Notes: generated from the sequence alone by a model not told the origin. DNA of 64,000 bases from Craspedostauros australis (GCA_026770025.1 JAMXDE010000012.1:2046001-2110000), one strand, 5' to 3'. Counted from the stretch's first letter, positions 1-11,208 are shown. Made by a program: numbers and translations.

Positions 1-3000
1 ATGCATTCATCCTTCTCGGTGCTGTCTCCGGTGCCATCCTCGACGCTGCTGGTCCATCTGCACTCGCTGAGGGCGTTGCTGCGCAATGCACCCACCGACA
101 AGCCGCTCGTGGCGGCCCCATCCATCCTGGCATTGCTCATGAAGCTGCTCGGAGCATCCTCCACGCTTGCGTTGGCGGCATCGTCCGCCACGACCATCAC
201 GGCCATGGGCGCATCCTCGAGAGCACACAACGTGCTGGGCAGCAAGGTGGCGAGTCCAAGCAGCGGCAACAGCACGGGCAGCCTCGGTTCGACCGGATCC
301 GGTAGCTACGGTGGATCCTCCGGCGGTCCCATCATCAAGCGCGTGGAACCACCGCCGATGTGGTCCACCCCGCTGCGGAAGCTCTGGGTCGATTGCGTGG
401 TGCTGTGCCATGCGTTGGGCGATGGGCTCTCCGGGGCGGCGCGCATCAACCTGTACGGCTTCGTCCAGAACATGATCGCGCTGGCGGGGACCAACCCGCG
501 CAGCGCCCGTGCTGCTGGCGGGACCAGAATTGCGGCGATGGAAGTTCTGGCGGGTCTGCTGCAAGTTCCCAAGCTGTCCTCGCAGCTGTCGTCGTGGGCG
601 CTGGATCTCATCCACCTGACGCAGCGTGCGCTCAAATCTGCTGGCAACGGCGAGCCGACCTACCGCATAGCGTCGGTGCGAGCGGCCTGCGCCGTTGCCG
701 TGGCCTGCCGACAATCCACGCTGAAGGCAAAGCCGGTGGACGGCTCGGAAAAATTGGTGCTCAAAGGCACGTTGGAGGACAAGGCCATCGTGGAAGTCGT
801 CAAGCTGCTGAAGCAGGGCACCACCGACAAATTCCCGGAAGTTCGACAGGCAACGGCGAGTCTGGCGGGACTGCTCGCGCCGATGCTGATCCTCTCATCC
901 AACTCGTCAGGCTCGGGGTCTGGCAGCGGCTTGGGTATGGGCGGCCGGCAGGGTGGCGACGGACGAGGGGAATCCTCGCCGACAACCAGCCTCGAGGATG
1001 TCATGACGATATCCTTCAAGAACCTGGATGACAAGATGCCTGACGTGGCTGCTGCATGGGCGGAGGCATTTGCCAGATGCATGTGCACCGGAATCGAACA
1101 CTGCAGACAGGTCAACGTCGAGAGCGGTGGGCGCAGGGGTGTGGATGCGGATGGATCTGCGCCGTCTGGCGGAAGCGGCGCAGGCGGTTCGGGCGGCAAC
1201 GGCAGTGGCGGTGGAGCCAACGACAGCTCCACATCCATTCGCATCACCAGCGGTCGCAAGGGAACCGTCTTGACCTCCGTCTGTCTTACCCTGCCACAAG
1301 CCGTCAAGTACCTCGTGGGTCTCTTCGTGAAGGTGGGAGGACAGCTGATGGCACCCAAGGCCGGTGGCCCGTTCTCGTCAGGTGGGAGGGCAGTGCGGTT
1401 GGGTGTGTGCAGGACGCTGGTGCAACTGCTGCGGGTGCAATCGCAGATGGGCAATATCGGCGAAAGCAGGGACATGTCGACGAAGGAAGCCATCATGATC
1501 GTCCTCACCATGGTGGGCAGCGACATGGAGGCGCAGCTCAACGCACCAGGCCGCAATGCTGCAGCCGCGACGCACGATAACCTGGATGCCACATCCGTCA
1601 TGCTGCAGGGTGCATCGCGGGATACGCCCACGAACACGCTGTTCAGTCAAATGCCAAAGAAGTCGCATGCCGACCCTGGCATTGCGAGAGTTTGCACGAA
1701 TCGTGTGATCCGGGAAGGCATCGCCGAGGTTTGCACAGAGGCAGCACAGATAGCAATGCTGCATGACATCGTCAGCCTCTGCAAGAACAATATTGCCAAA
1801 CTCAAAGGTAATCAGCTGCAGGTGCTTCTGATTGAAGCATCTCACCTCTTCACAACTCTCGGCGAGGCGACCGCATCCGTGGTCGACGACGCCATCAGCG
1901 GCCTGAGGCCCTGCATCGTGCACCCGGATCACGGAGTCCGCCACGAGGCAGCCATTGCGCTGGCAGCCGTGAATTTGATCTTCCCCGCACAGGGCAAGCA
2001 GCTCGTGCAGCATTCGCTCAACGATATCCAGATGGAGCACGCGGAATTGATGGCCCTCGCCAGCACGAAGAAGGTCGAGGAGGCTCCTGAAACCACACCG
2101 CGGTTGTTGCGCTTTGGACGACGTGCGCCCGTCAAGGAGAAGAAGAAGGATGGTTCGTTGAAGCACCAGTACGCCATTCACGGCCTCGCTCTCATGGTGT
2201 CCATGATCATCCGCGACATGCCCGGCTTGCCCGGTGGACTTCCCGCCGATCTCTTCGGTGACGTCATGTCGGTTTCGGAGATCTTAGTGTCCAGCTTATT
2301 CAACGAGATCATGAGGCAGGGCAACCCCAGCGCAGCCTGCACCAGCATGCGCGCAGGATTCGCCATCATCTGCGGTGGCCTCACGGCTGGTCCGGAAGCC
2401 ATCGGTCATCACTTTGCGTTGATCTTCGACCTGTGGCAGAAGGTCGGAAATCCTGCCAAGATCGATAACACATTCACGTTGTCGCACGAATTGATCTGCG
2501 TCGACGCGATGCTCGCTTCGATCGTCGCCTTCCTCAAGTGGTGCACGGAGCTGCTTCTGTCGGTACCTGATGCACTGAGTCGAATTTCGATCCTCCTGGA
2601 AGAATTGCTCGCGGCGTTCTTCCCCGATGGTAGACTCGGAAAGGCACCAGCGAACCCCATCATCATGTCACGATTCCAAAGCGCCAAGGCATCCATTCTG
2701 GAGTCCTTCGCGTGGCTCCCCCCTGGTTCATACCCCATGACTGCAGATTCCGTCTTCTCCTTCGCAGCCTACCACATCAGGCTTGCTTCTGAAAACGGCG
2801 TGCCGTGCTCCATCCTCCAGTCCTTGATCAACAAGGAGGATCATTTGCTGGATGCCAAGTCTTTGTCGAGAGCCACGAGGGTGGGACAAGTCGGCGGAGC
2901 ACGGGATTTGGAGGAGGACATACTCACGCTAACTGCGGAGATCGCACACCACAGCGATCGGGAATCAGTGCTTCACCTCATCTCGCATGCACCAAACGAT

Positions 3001-6000
3001 TCCGGCGGCGTCAGCCAGAATGGGTCCGGGCGACATGGATTTCGAGACAGCATCATCCTTGGCATGTACGCATACGATGGCATCGAATTCCAACCACCCA
3101 CGCCGTTGCACCGTGTTGGGACCTGGCAGCTTCCCATCAACGCATCCACCTGCTCCAAGATCCGGCTGGTCGATGCGGCAGTGCAGGCCTTTTCCGCCAC
3201 GTTTTGCCTTAAGGGTGGCAAGGAACAGCAAAGTGCTGTCCAGATGTTGGAAACCCTGATCCCACAGCAAACATCACAATCCACGCGCGGTGTGGTGGTG
3301 CCTATCCAGTCATCGGAGCAGGACAAAAGGGGCAAGCCAAGCACGGGAGGTGCTGCCATCTCCAACATCGTGGCTGTGGTTCTGGCGTGCCTCAAGGCGA
3401 TTCCATTGCACGAGGCCACCCACAACGTTCCTATCGGGCTCGGGCCGCTCTGGATGAACAAGGCGAAAGATCTCCTCGTCATGCTGTTACCGTCATCGAC
3501 ACACGAAGTCCGACGTGCGGCAGCCGAAGGTCTTGGTCTGTTGGCGACGCTTGGCGTGACCGAAGATTCCCATTTCTTGCAAAGCTCTGTCCTTCATTCG
3601 TTGGATGAACTCATGCAAGGCAATCGCACCGAAGCCAAGGGCCGGTCTGTTTCTTCCGAACCAATTTCCGCCGTTAGATCTGGCGCCTTGCTCACCCTTG
3701 CCTGCATCCAACGCACCGCGACGACAATTCAAGAGAAACGATTACGTAAGGCGCACAAGCGACGAGTTGACACGATGGCAGGATCTTCATCTGCAGCTGA
3801 GCAGCAGCAGCAAGAGCAGCAGCAACAACAGCAGGATCAGGAACAAGCTGAATCCGTGCCAACAACGCAGATGATTACGAAGCTGTTGCCATCCATCGCC
3901 TGCCAGGGAGTCCGAGACTTCTTTGGGGTCCGAGTGTACGCTCTGCACGCATTCGGGATTCTCCTGACGTACTCCAAACGCTTGGAACGTTCACCACTGC
4001 AACCAGAAGACGAACATTTACTGAAGAAGAGCATCGAGCTGGTCGAGGACAACTTCGCAGCGGCGTGGGCAGCTGGTTCGGCCGATTATGACAAAGGCAA
4101 TGAAACGGAAAAGTTGGCATCCGAATCGTCATTTTTGGCATGCCTGCTACGTCTCATGACGCTGTTGGTGCCTCACTTGCATCATGTGCAGGCGATGGAT
4201 ACGGCGATCGCTACACGTTTCTCATGCATGGTCGTCATCATCTTGGAATGCCAAGACAGCCATCCTGCGGTGGTCACCGAGGGCATGGCATTCTTCGAGG
4301 TGTTGGCAAAGCACAATGATCTGTTGCCACCACCTTCCCGTCATGTGCAATATCATGAGAATGCTCTGCTGTCGTGCACGCCGTTCGTCGTTGCAGTGAT
4401 GACGCCGGAACGATGTCACATCCATTCCGATCAAAGGTACGCACCGTCCAAGGCATGCGCACCGTCTATTCGATGCTCCCGCGCCGCAGTTCAAACTGCG
4501 CAAGCGCTGTCGTCGCAAGGATTCGTTCTGGCTGACTTGAGTGACATGACCACGGTGGCTGCCATGTTCGCGAAGCTGGAAGACTTGACAGCCTCCAGGC
4601 ACTGTGCGATCGATCTCATCCATCGGAGTCTTTCCGAGCCACGGAACATGGAATATGATGTGGCCGCGAGCAGCATCGTCGAACGCGAGCTATGCGGCGT
4701 GCTCTGTGGTTCGGTATCCATCTGTGGTGCCGGGAGGGATCTGAACAAGTCAAGGGCGTTGCTTTTGCGAGCAATCCTGCTTGCGAAGATGATGCTTTCG
4801 GGAGTTGCATCGGACGTCTCTGATGCGCATCTCAACCGTCCACCGTACAACCCCGACAAGGTGATTGATGCCGCCTTGGCCAAGTCTGCCGAGGACGCCT
4901 GGCCATTGTTTGAGATTGTTACTTCCGTGAGATGGCAGGTCAAGAGTATCGCAGTGCGCGTTGCCCTGGTCGCGATGCACAAACTCAACTCGCGGGTCGG
5001 TTTGGGATCCAACGGAACAGCCGATCTGGTGACGTCGGCGATGTACAATCCATCAGTGACCAGACACAAATCTGCCGAAGAATGCAAAAGAGCCGAGAAG
5101 GATGGAAATGCACTTCCGGCATCGTACCTTGCGTTCCACTTCTCGGAACTGCTCATGGCTGCATGCAGCACATGCACAGCGACGGTCGATCAAGCGGAGC
5201 TCCAGGTCCTGCAAGAAAATGCGTTGCACTTGCTGGTCGCCATGATCCAGAACTTCGGCCCAATCCCTGATCCTGACCAGCCAGACAACAAACTACTTGA
5301 AGACTCCATTCCACAGGTCTCCTCGTGCATCAAGCATGCTCTGGGTGCGTGGAAGGAACATCAAACAGCATCATCGAATCAGCTATTTCTGGTCGGCTGC
5401 GATGCATTGGAGGCATTCATCAATGCAAGACTGTCATCGGAGAAGGCAACGCTGAAGCGCATGGGCCGTTCTGTGTTCTTGGAGCACGGTGAAAGCAAGA
5501 CATTCGCCCCCTCTGACGTCTTGCCATTGTCGTCGAACGACGATGACGATTCTGGGTTGGACATGGAAGGGAAGCTGCTCATGAAGCTTGGCAAGCTGCA
5601 CATGGCAGGGATCGTGTCGGAGAATGCCCCTCAGATCATGTCGGAGTTCAAGGCAAGTCCTTCGGAGTTGGGCGTCCACTTTGCGGCCATCGCACTGGAC
5701 GGTGTGAGCTTGCTGGTGGATTCGAATTTGTCACTCTGTGGCCTGCCGTTGCAGGTGGCGCAGGGGGCGAAGGCAACGACGGGGAACGAGCCAAGCGGGT
5801 TCTTTTTCGACAACGCTGCGGATCTCACAGATTTCGCCAAGTCGCAGCTGGTCAACAAGTGGGCATCTTGTGCAAGAAATGCAGTCAAGTTCCTGGCGAG
5901 CGTCGTGAGTAATGAAGGTGAAGTCGGTGCCGAAGAGTACGCCGTCTGCAAGGCATGGATCTGCAAGATCATCAACGTTGTGTTTGCAGGATTCCAAACC

Positions 6001-7473
6001 ACCATGTCTGCAATCGTGGGCAAGAAGACCAACGGCAGCTCCAAGCACAAATGGGCACGCTCGATCGATCTGTTCGATGTTGCCAACGACTGCCTGCAAG
6101 GCATCTCCTTCATCATCGAACATCCATCAATTTTGCAGCTCAATGATGCCTGGACGACTGAGGTCGAATGCTTGCTGCAAACGATGACGGCATCCATCAT
6201 GCAGCCGGTCTTGGAAGGGCGGAAGATAGCACGCAACCTTGTCTCGACGTCATGCATGCTGATGAAGCGCATGGCGAAGGCAATGCCATCATCGCAATCA
6301 CCGGCCGCCGGTGAATCGGCACTGTTGGTGTGCATGCTCATGCCATTGGATTACCTCCAGCAACGTTCCCTACAGCTGACAGCGAACAATATTTGCGAAG
6401 TCGTTGCGGCATCGTTGGAGTCCGTCACTGTCCTGTTCGAAGAATCGAAGGGCCCGCCATCGCTCGACGAAGCGCTTCTGCCGGTCGTGGTTGATATCTT
6501 GGCAAGACGATACGATGGCAAGAAGGAAACATCAGTGTCGGGAGCGTCGGCGCAATCTCATTCGGAGATAGAGAATGCCGCATGCAGAGTGCTGAAGGCG
6601 TGCATGACAGGTGCGAGCGACATTCCTATCTCACAGAAGTGTGAGATTGCGACGGCGATGGCGAGGTCCGAGGTGTGGCCAGCGTGGAAGCTGATGTGCA
6701 TTTGCGGTTCCATGGCAACCCCAAACGCCGAGAACGTCGCCGCCTTGATCGCGCCAAGTCTTGATGTGATCCGAGATCACATGCTGTGTCTGTCCGAACA
6801 TGATACGCAGCTGTCAGCTTTGCGCGCCGTCCACGAAGTCATCCAGGCACTTGAGGTGCCGAATCCCACAACCCGCTTCCTGACCCTGGCGTTGGGTGCA
6901 GAGATTCTGACGATGTTGAGATCGTACGGAACGTTGCACACGTGCAGCCGTGACCCCGCGTCGGCAATTGCTGCGATGCCGATGGATGCGACGAAGAAGC
7001 AACGTACCGAAGTGTTCGGTCACTGCATGAAAGTGATCCTGACGACGTTACAGCAGCTGTCAAGCGAGGAGATCGAAGCAGAAACTGTTGACACGAACGA
7101 AGGAGACGAGGAAAGCAAGACTGCCACCGTGTCAGCAACCAACGAGCAACGGTTGATGGCGTACTTGTCGTTGCTGTTCGAGACCTTCGTCGCCATTATC
7201 CGTTTCAATGGATTGCCGAACCATCCGCAGCCCCAGCCGGGCAAGTCGGATCCGACCATCGGACGCACGTGCGCGCAGGCCCTTTTGCACATTGCGCGCA
7301 CGTACCCCGGCGCCTTCAAGGCCTGCATGGGCGGCGCCGGAGTCGCTGAACAGGATCGCGCTGTTTTGGAATTCGCCGTGCGCGGCGAGATGACTGGATA
7401 CGCTGGTGGAACAGCAGGCAAGGCGGCGGCACCGGCCAAGAAGAAACTGAATCTGAAGGGGTTCAAGAAGTAA
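1..7473 (+). CDS. HEAT-repeat protein, HEATR5/Laa1/SWEETIE-like (possibly 5'-partial)
   Basis: An uninterrupted frame of 2490 residues runs from the first base of the window to a TAA. The ATG at base 1 may be an internal methionine, so the true start may lie outside. The protein is built of helical HEAT-like repeats. Recognisable blocks include residues about 120-240 (WSTPLRKLWVDC ... GNGEPTYRIAS ... CAVAVACR), about 1165-1190 (VRRAAAEGLGLLA) and about 1225-1240 (SGALLTLACIQR), which resemble HEATR5 proteins. A Gln tract (CAG/CAA, about 3800-3838) and Gly/Ser-rich loops at residues 80-105 and 300-410 look like disordered insertions. The C-terminus is short and lysine-rich (KKKLNLKGFKK). HEATR5/Laa1 proteins are about 2000 residues long and help recruit AP-1 clathrin adaptor for endosome-Golgi traffic; that role is inferred from family resemblance only. 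HEAT architecture is clear; the HEATR5 assignment is moderately sure. Confidence 0.7.
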   Translation: MHSSFSVLSPVPSSTLLVHLHSLRALLRNAPTDKPLVAAPSILALLMKLLGASSTLALAASSATTITAMGASSRAHNVLGSKVASPSSGNSTGSLGSTGSGSYGGSSGGPIIKRVEPPPMWSTPLRKLWVDCVVLCHALGDGLSGAARINLYGFVQNMIALAGTNPRSARAAGGTRIAAMEVLAGLLQVPKLSSQLSSWALDLIHLTQRALKSAGNGEPTYRIASVRAACAVAVACRQSTLKAKPVDGSEKLVLKGTLEDKAIVEVVKLLKQGTTDKFPEVRQATASLAGLLAPMLILSSNSSGSGSGSGLGMGGRQGGDGRGESSPTTSLEDVMTISFKNLDDKMPDVAAAWAEAFARCMCTGIEHCRQVNVESGGRRGVDADGSAPSGGSGAGGSGGNGSGGGANDSSTSIRITSGRKGTVLTSVCLTLPQAVKYLVGLFVKVGGQLMAPKAGGPFSSGGRAVRLGVCRTLVQLLRVQSQMGNIGESRDMSTKEAIMIVLTMVGSDMEAQLNAPGRNAAAATHDNLDATSVMLQGASRDTPTNTLFSQMPKKSHADPGIARVCTNRVIREGIAEVCTEAAQIAMLHDIVSLCKNNIAKLKGNQLQVLLIEASHLFTTLGEATASVVDDAISGLRPCIVHPDHGVRHEAAIALAAVNLIFPAQGKQLVQHSLNDIQMEHAELMALASTKKVEEAPETTPRLLRFGRRAPVKEKKKDGSLKHQYAIHGLALMVSMIIRDMPGLPGGLPADLFGDVMSVSEILVSSLFNEIMRQGNPSAACTSMRAGFAIICGGLTAGPEAIGHHFALIFDLWQKVGNPAKIDNTFTLSHELICVDAMLASIVAFLKWCTELLLSVPDALSRISILLEELLAAFFPDGRLGKAPANPIIMSRFQSAKASILESFAWLPPGSYPMTADSVFSFAAYHIRLASENGVPCSILQSLINKEDHLLDAKSLSRATRVGQVGGARDLEEDILTLTAEIAHHSDRESVLHLISHAPNDSGGVSQNGSGRHGFRDSIILGMYAYDGIEFQPPTPLHRVGTWQLPINASTCSKIRLVDAAVQAFSATFCLKGGKEQQSAVQMLETLIPQQTSQSTRGVVVPIQSSEQDKRGKPSTGGAAISNIVAVVLACLKAIPLHEATHNVPIGLGPLWMNKAKDLLVMLLPSSTHEVRRAAAEGLGLLATLGVTEDSHFLQSSVLHSLDELMQGNRTEAKGRSVSSEPISAVRSGALLTLACIQRTATTIQEKRLRKAHKRRVDTMAGSSSAAEQQQQEQQQQQQDQEQAESVPTTQMITKLLPSIACQGVRDFFGVRVYALHAFGILLTYSKRLERSPLQPEDEHLLKKSIELVEDNFAAAWAAGSADYDKGNETEKLASESSFLACLLRLMTLLVPHLHHVQAMDTAIATRFSCMVVIILECQDSHPAVVTEGMAFFEVLAKHNDLLPPPSRHVQYHENALLSCTPFVVAVMTPERCHIHSDQRYAPSKACAPSIRCSRAAVQTAQALSSQGFVLADLSDMTTVAAMFAKLEDLTASRHCAIDLIHRSLSEPRNMEYDVAASSIVERELCGVLCGSVSICGAGRDLNKSRALLLRAILLAKMMLSGVASDVSDAHLNRPPYNPDKVIDAALAKSAEDAWPLFEIVTSVRWQVKSIAVRVALVAMHKLNSRVGLGSNGTADLVTSAMYNPSVTRHKSAEECKRAEKDGNALPASYLAFHFSELLMAACSTCTATVDQAELQVLQENALHLLVAMIQNFGPIPDPDQPDNKLLEDSIPQVSSCIKHALGAWKEHQTASSNQLFLVGCDALEAFINARLSSEKATLKRMGRSVFLEHGESKTFAPSDVLPLSSNDDDDSGLDMEGKLLMKLGKLHMAGIVSENAPQIMSEFKASPSELGVHFAAIALDGVSLLVDSNLSLCGLPLQVAQGAKATTGNEPSGFFFDNAADLTDFAKSQLVNKWASCARNAVKFLASVVSNEGEVGAEEYAVCKAWICKIINVVFAGFQTTMSAIVGKKTNGSSKHKWARSIDLFDVANDCLQGISFIIEHPSILQLNDAWTTEVECLLQTMTASIMQPVLEGRKIARNLVSTSCMLMKRMAKAMPSSQSPAAGESALLVCMLMPLDYLQQRSLQLTANNICEVVAASLESVTVLFEESKGPPSLDEALLPVVVDILARRYDGKKETSVSGASAQSHSEIENAACRVLKACMTGASDIPISQKCEIATAMARSEVWPAWKLMCICGSMATPNAENVAALIAPSLDVIRDHMLCLSEHDTQLSALRAVHEVIQALEVPNPTTRFLTLALGAEILTMLRSYGTLHTCSRDPASAIAAMPMDATKKQRTEVFGHCMKVILTTLQQLSSEEIEAETVDTNEGDEESKTATVSATNEQRLMAYLSLLFETFVAIIRFNGLPNHPQPQPGKSDPTIGRTCAQALLHIARTYPGAFKACMGGAGVAEQDRAVLEFAVRGEMTGYAGGTAGKAAAPAKKKLNLKGFKK

Positions 7474-7844
7474 TGCGCTGAGCAAAGCATGGACTAATAT
7501 TACTAGAATAGTATAATAGGCAGCGAAGGAATGCTACGCCTATCGGTGCGGGAATTGTTATGGTGGACACACTGCAGTATGCTTCTGGAGATGAGACGGC
7601 ACGTGATGCCCTCTCTCTGGAGAGAGACTACGAGTATTGATGTGAAGAGTTGGCGATTGAGTGGGGTATGTACTTCGCATTCTGTTTAATTTGTGTGTTT
7701 CCATCGGGATGGTCTCCAAGCGCCATACTCATGCAACGATGATAACAGCCCATGTTTCCTTGATGGTACTCATCGCTAACGATCTTGCACGATCATTGGG
7801 AGACAGCGAGCCATAGCGTGACCAGAACAAAGACCGCAACATTC
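7474..7844. other. intergenic region between convergent genes
   Basis: This holds the 3' flanks of the HEAT-repeat gene and of the hotdog-fold gene on the other strand. It is AT-richer than the genes and includes TACGAGTA-like words (about 7628-7640). I see no credible coding frame or RNA gene. Confidence 0.5.
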
Positions 7845-9015
7845 TTACATCATCGTCATGGTGGTTGTGTACGGAATCCAAACAGACTGCGTGCCAGTCG
7901 CGATCATGGCCCCGTCCTGCAATCGTTCCACTCGGGTGGTCATCTGGATGTGATAGCCATCACATTTGCCGCTGTTCTTCATGGAGGAAAGGTCACCGTT
8001 TTGGTAATCCAAGCTTGTGTCGGCGGGCATGGCAGGTGCACTCGCGGTGTTGACGTTGACCTTGGCTTCGGCCAAATCGACCTCGACTTCGGCGCGCACT
8101 TTCACTCCAACCTGTAAGTAGAGAGCGATGTGATGACATGAAGAAAGCAAATGCAAATAAAGAGAGAGAAAATAGACATGTTAGACAATTGGCACCTGGG
8201 CGAATGGAAATGCAGGGACAGCGCAATAGAGTATTCCGTGTTGGCTGGTCATCATCCAGCGATACACCATGCAATGCATCATGAATCAAGGTGGAAACCT
8301 CGCTTGATCGCAGCAATATTGATGAGCAATGCATTGGTACACTCGACGTAATAGTACTCACGATCAAGGGTCGTATCTGCTGCATCGATGATTCGATTGG
8401 CACGGAATTGGGCAACGCAGCTTCGACCAGCGCGCCGATCAAGCCGCTGATGAGCACCGGGGAGACGACGGCGGGTCCCACTGCATGCTGCCGGATCCAT
8501 CCCTGCGCACGGCTGTAGTTGGGATCGAAGCTGGCGTGCTTGGCGAGATTGCTGCCACCGCACACCAGGAGCCCCTGCGCGTTGTCACCAGCGCTGTAAG
8601 TGCGTTGGATCGATGCGGACCGCCCCGTGATCCATTGCGGATAAGCCGTTTGCGGGTCGCGCTGTTCGAAGAGGTTGCCGCTGGGCCCCGTTTCGTACTC
8701 GTATTCGTACAAGGCGTCAAAGTCCTCCATCGAAGTCTTCGCGGCAGTGGATGACAGCCTGGACGCGTTTGCATTCCAATGAGGCGCAAGCGGAGGTCGG
8801 GCATCAGGTGCTGCCATCGCTGGCTTCCCTCTGCTGTCGGCAGCACCTGCGAACGGCATCCTGTTGAATGACTGCAATTGCGTCGAGAGACTGCGGTGGA
8901 AGCCAGAGTTCCACGCTCCTCTTCCTGCCGCACTTGCGGGTTCCGCCGAGGACGCAAGGACGGAGCGCTGCCCCGTTCGGTACAGCGTCTTCTGGAGTGC
9001 CTTGAGGGAGCTCAT
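7845..9015 (-). CDS. MaoC-like / hotdog-fold dehydratase homologue, degenerate active site, probably mitochondrial
   Basis: Two exons on the minus strand: 9015-8362 (218 codons) and 8111-7845, joined over a 250-bp GT-AG intron (donor GTGAGT, acceptor TTACAG) in phase 0, giving about 306 residues. The first 50 residues are rich in Arg, Ser and Ala and nearly lack acids, as in a mitochondrial presequence. From about residue 135 the pattern fits a MaoC/(R)-hydratase fold: RTYSAGD, then GGSNLAKHASFD where active enzymes have GDxNPxH, then a hydrophobic hot-dog helix (SPVLISGLIGALVEAALP), then strands ending in TGTQSVWIP. Active family members hydrate or dehydrate acyl thioesters using an Asp/His pair. 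Here the Asp position is Gly, the Asn-to-His spacing is longer and the usual HG before the helix is SP. It could be a non-catalytic structural homologue, or my alignment could be offset. The neighbour TIM21 lies upstream on the same strand, about 1.4 kb away. Confidence 0.6.
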
Positions 9016-10401
9016 TGTTGTGCTTGGCTGTTTTATGGTTGGTGCTGTCTTGCTGTCTGTCTGGAGAGGAGGTTGGATTTGTTGATTGATGGATGGCTTG
9101 CTTGACGGGTTCTGGATACGCGTTCCTCTGAATGGCGGTGATGGCGATCCTGGGACGAATGATTGTGTGCTGGACGTCTTCGAGAACCTCAGGTGTCAAA
9201 CAGTGTTGCGGGTTTGCACTTTCGGTTGGTGAAGCAATTGTTTGTCAGTGCAAGTTGTTATGGTCTTCGCCAGTGGGTGCGTGTGGTGTTATGGTTAGTG
9301 GTGGTGGAGAGTGGTGGAGAGTGTGGATGCAATCTGATGCTTGCGTTGTGCTTTTTGTGTCGACGGCGATGATGACGACGATGACGACGATGACGACAGC
9401 AGCGATGTTGTTGTTCGGTGTGTGGTCTGGTACGAGTATGGCAGGGAGCGAGGTACAACCGCGCAGAAGCGCGCGAGGACGTGCTTCGTCTCTTTGTTTT
9501 CTCCCGTTGTGTGCCGTGGGGTGATGCGGTCACTTCGAAGAACGTTTCTCGTGAAGGTTTGACACGCACAGACGAGTTTTTTGCGTTCGGTGTCGTGATG
9601 GCGACATCATTGTTCGGTTTCGTTCGATGATGGACATTGCTCGTGCATTGTGCCTGTTCTTCCATTTATCAATGGTCGCAGCACGAGAATTCCGATTTCG
9701 CGCGATCGATGTTCTTTTCCGTTCCGTGACATCAGTCCTGACGCGATCGACGTTGCAGCCATCACCAATCATGCCTCGCCGTCGTCCGTCAAGCCGAAAC
9801 CACGATTCGGTGTAGTATCATACCATTGAGTCTAGATAGATCGAGAGAGACAAACACAGAGACCATTGCTTTTCCAGGGTCTGCCACTGAGAGTACAAAT
9901 AGTGCTATGATGGGCATCAATCAGCAGTGCGAAGTTTTTTCTGGTTGTAGTATGCCAAAACATCGCTAATGATCTCTGCTCTCCATTGATGTTTCGCATC
10001 ATGTATTATATTTGATCAAGGAAGAATGCGTCACGCTCAACAGGCGTTGGGCTCCGCTTCCGATACTTGGTCGCAACAGACAGTTGGCCGCAAGGAGGGA
10101 TTGAGCACAGAATCCCCCTTCCGCAAATACTAATACGGTCAGGAATGCCAGCATTCGTCGTGGAGGTTTGCCGAGTTTTTAGTTTACTCCACTCCAGCGT
10201 TTGTGATCTCCAAACACTGCACCATTCCGTAATCTTCAACCATGTCTCTGAACGCTTTGTGGCCGCCATTCGGTTGCGATGTGTGCGGGTTCCTTGCGCA
10301 GACCAACGCTGCAAATCCGGGATATTCACACGAGTCGTCTTGAGCATATTCAAAGTCTTGAGGAATCTCTGGACGAAAGCGACAGCAGCAACGGCAATAC
10401 T
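9016..10401. other. intergenic region between two co-oriented minus-strand genes
   Basis: About 1.4 kb between the 3' end of TIM21 and the start of the hotdog-fold gene, presumably holding the TIM21 3' UTR and the promoter of the next gene. It contains a GAC/GAT microsatellite and GTG-rich tracts. A 115-codon frame at 10006-10353 on the minus strand has no recognisable features and I treat it as chance. Confidence 0.5.
9368..9399. repeat. GAT/GAC trinucleotide microsatellite
   Basis: Imperfect tandem of GATGAC/GACGAC units seen directly. It lies in the presumed 5' region of the hotdog-fold gene and has no coding context. Confidence 0.8.
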
Positions 10402-11208
10402 CTAATTCTTGCCGCTGCCACCCAAGAGCTGCTGCATGGCCTGCGACGTCTCCTTGTTACCACCTGCCAAACGCTTGGCGGTGATCGCGGCGCGATTGTC
10501 CACGACCGTGATGACGCGTCCCGTCTGCTTGTCCTGCACCAACACGTAAACGAATTCTCCCGACGGCATGTCGGAGCTGACCTCCGCAAAGCAAAAGGCA
10601 TTCGCGAACTGTCCCTCGAGGTTGAATCGCACGCGCGTGCGGTTGGTGTCGTCATCGGGCGACTTGTACTGCGTGTGCTCGATGAAGTTGCGACGTCCCT
10701 CCCGATGGCCACCGTGATCCTTGCCGTACATTTTGAGCTTCTCGCCGTACTGTCGCTTGACCTGCGGGTCGTTGCGGATGGTTTTGATGGCGCTGTTGAA
10801 GACGGAGTTGGGCGACATCTTGGTGGGCAGGAGTTCGCGCACGATATAGAACGCGCACGCGCAGGCGAAACCCAGCGCTATCGCCCAGATTCCCAGACGC
10901 GAGGCGGCGACGACCTGCTCGCCTGGCGTCATCATGATCTCCTTCGTTTCCTCCCCCTCGTCTTTGGCCTCGCCGTCCTCCTTCTTCGGAGGCTCCTGCT
11001 GATCCTGCTTGCCTTGGCTGCTGAATGCGCGCAGGTGGTTGCTGCCAAAGCGTGCGCTGCTGGTGGGCGGGATGCGAAGCAGGGAGCGGCCGGAGGCTCT
11101 GGATCCGATCACGACGCATCGCGAATTCAGCACCACCCTCTTGGATTGCTGTGAGAGCAAGGCCCCTGACTGCGACAGGATGCGCGCTGCGGCTGCTGAT
11201 CGGAGCAT
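10402..11208 (-). CDS. TIM21: TIM21, mitochondrial inner-membrane import subunit
   Basis: A single exon of 268 residues from the ATG at 11206-11208; the frame extends six codons further up but only to a TTG. Residues 1-65 form an Arg/Ser-rich, acid-poor mitochondrial presequence (MLRSAAAARILSQ...). An acidic Lys/Glu linker follows. One membrane segment (about residues 108-128, LGIWAIALGFACACAFYIV) precedes the intermembrane-space domain, with the family-typical block TRVRFNLEGQFANAFCFAEV near residues 190-210. TIM21 is a single-pass subunit of the TIM23 presequence translocase that contacts TOM22 and respiratory-chain complexes. Length and topology match the family. It is transcribed divergently from the NAD(P)HX epimerase gene, 495 bp away. 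Confidence 0.85.
   Translation of the reverse strand: MLRSAAAARILSQSGALLSQQSKRVVLNSRCVVIGSRASGRSLLRIPPTSSARFGSNHLRAFSSQGKQDQQEPPKKEDGEAKDEGEETKEIMMTPGEQVVAASRLGIWAIALGFACACAFYIVRELLPTKMSPNSVFNSAIKTIRNDPQVKRQYGEKLKMYGKDHGGHREGRRNFIEHTQYKSPDDDTNRTRVRFNLEGQFANAFCFAEVSSDMPSGEFVYVLVQDKQTGRVITVVDNRAAITAKRLAGGNKETSQAMQQLLGGSGKN

Noticed and set aside
10006..10353. 115-codon minus-strand frame downstream of TIM21
   Set aside because: No similarity recognised, no splice context; probably 3' UTR.
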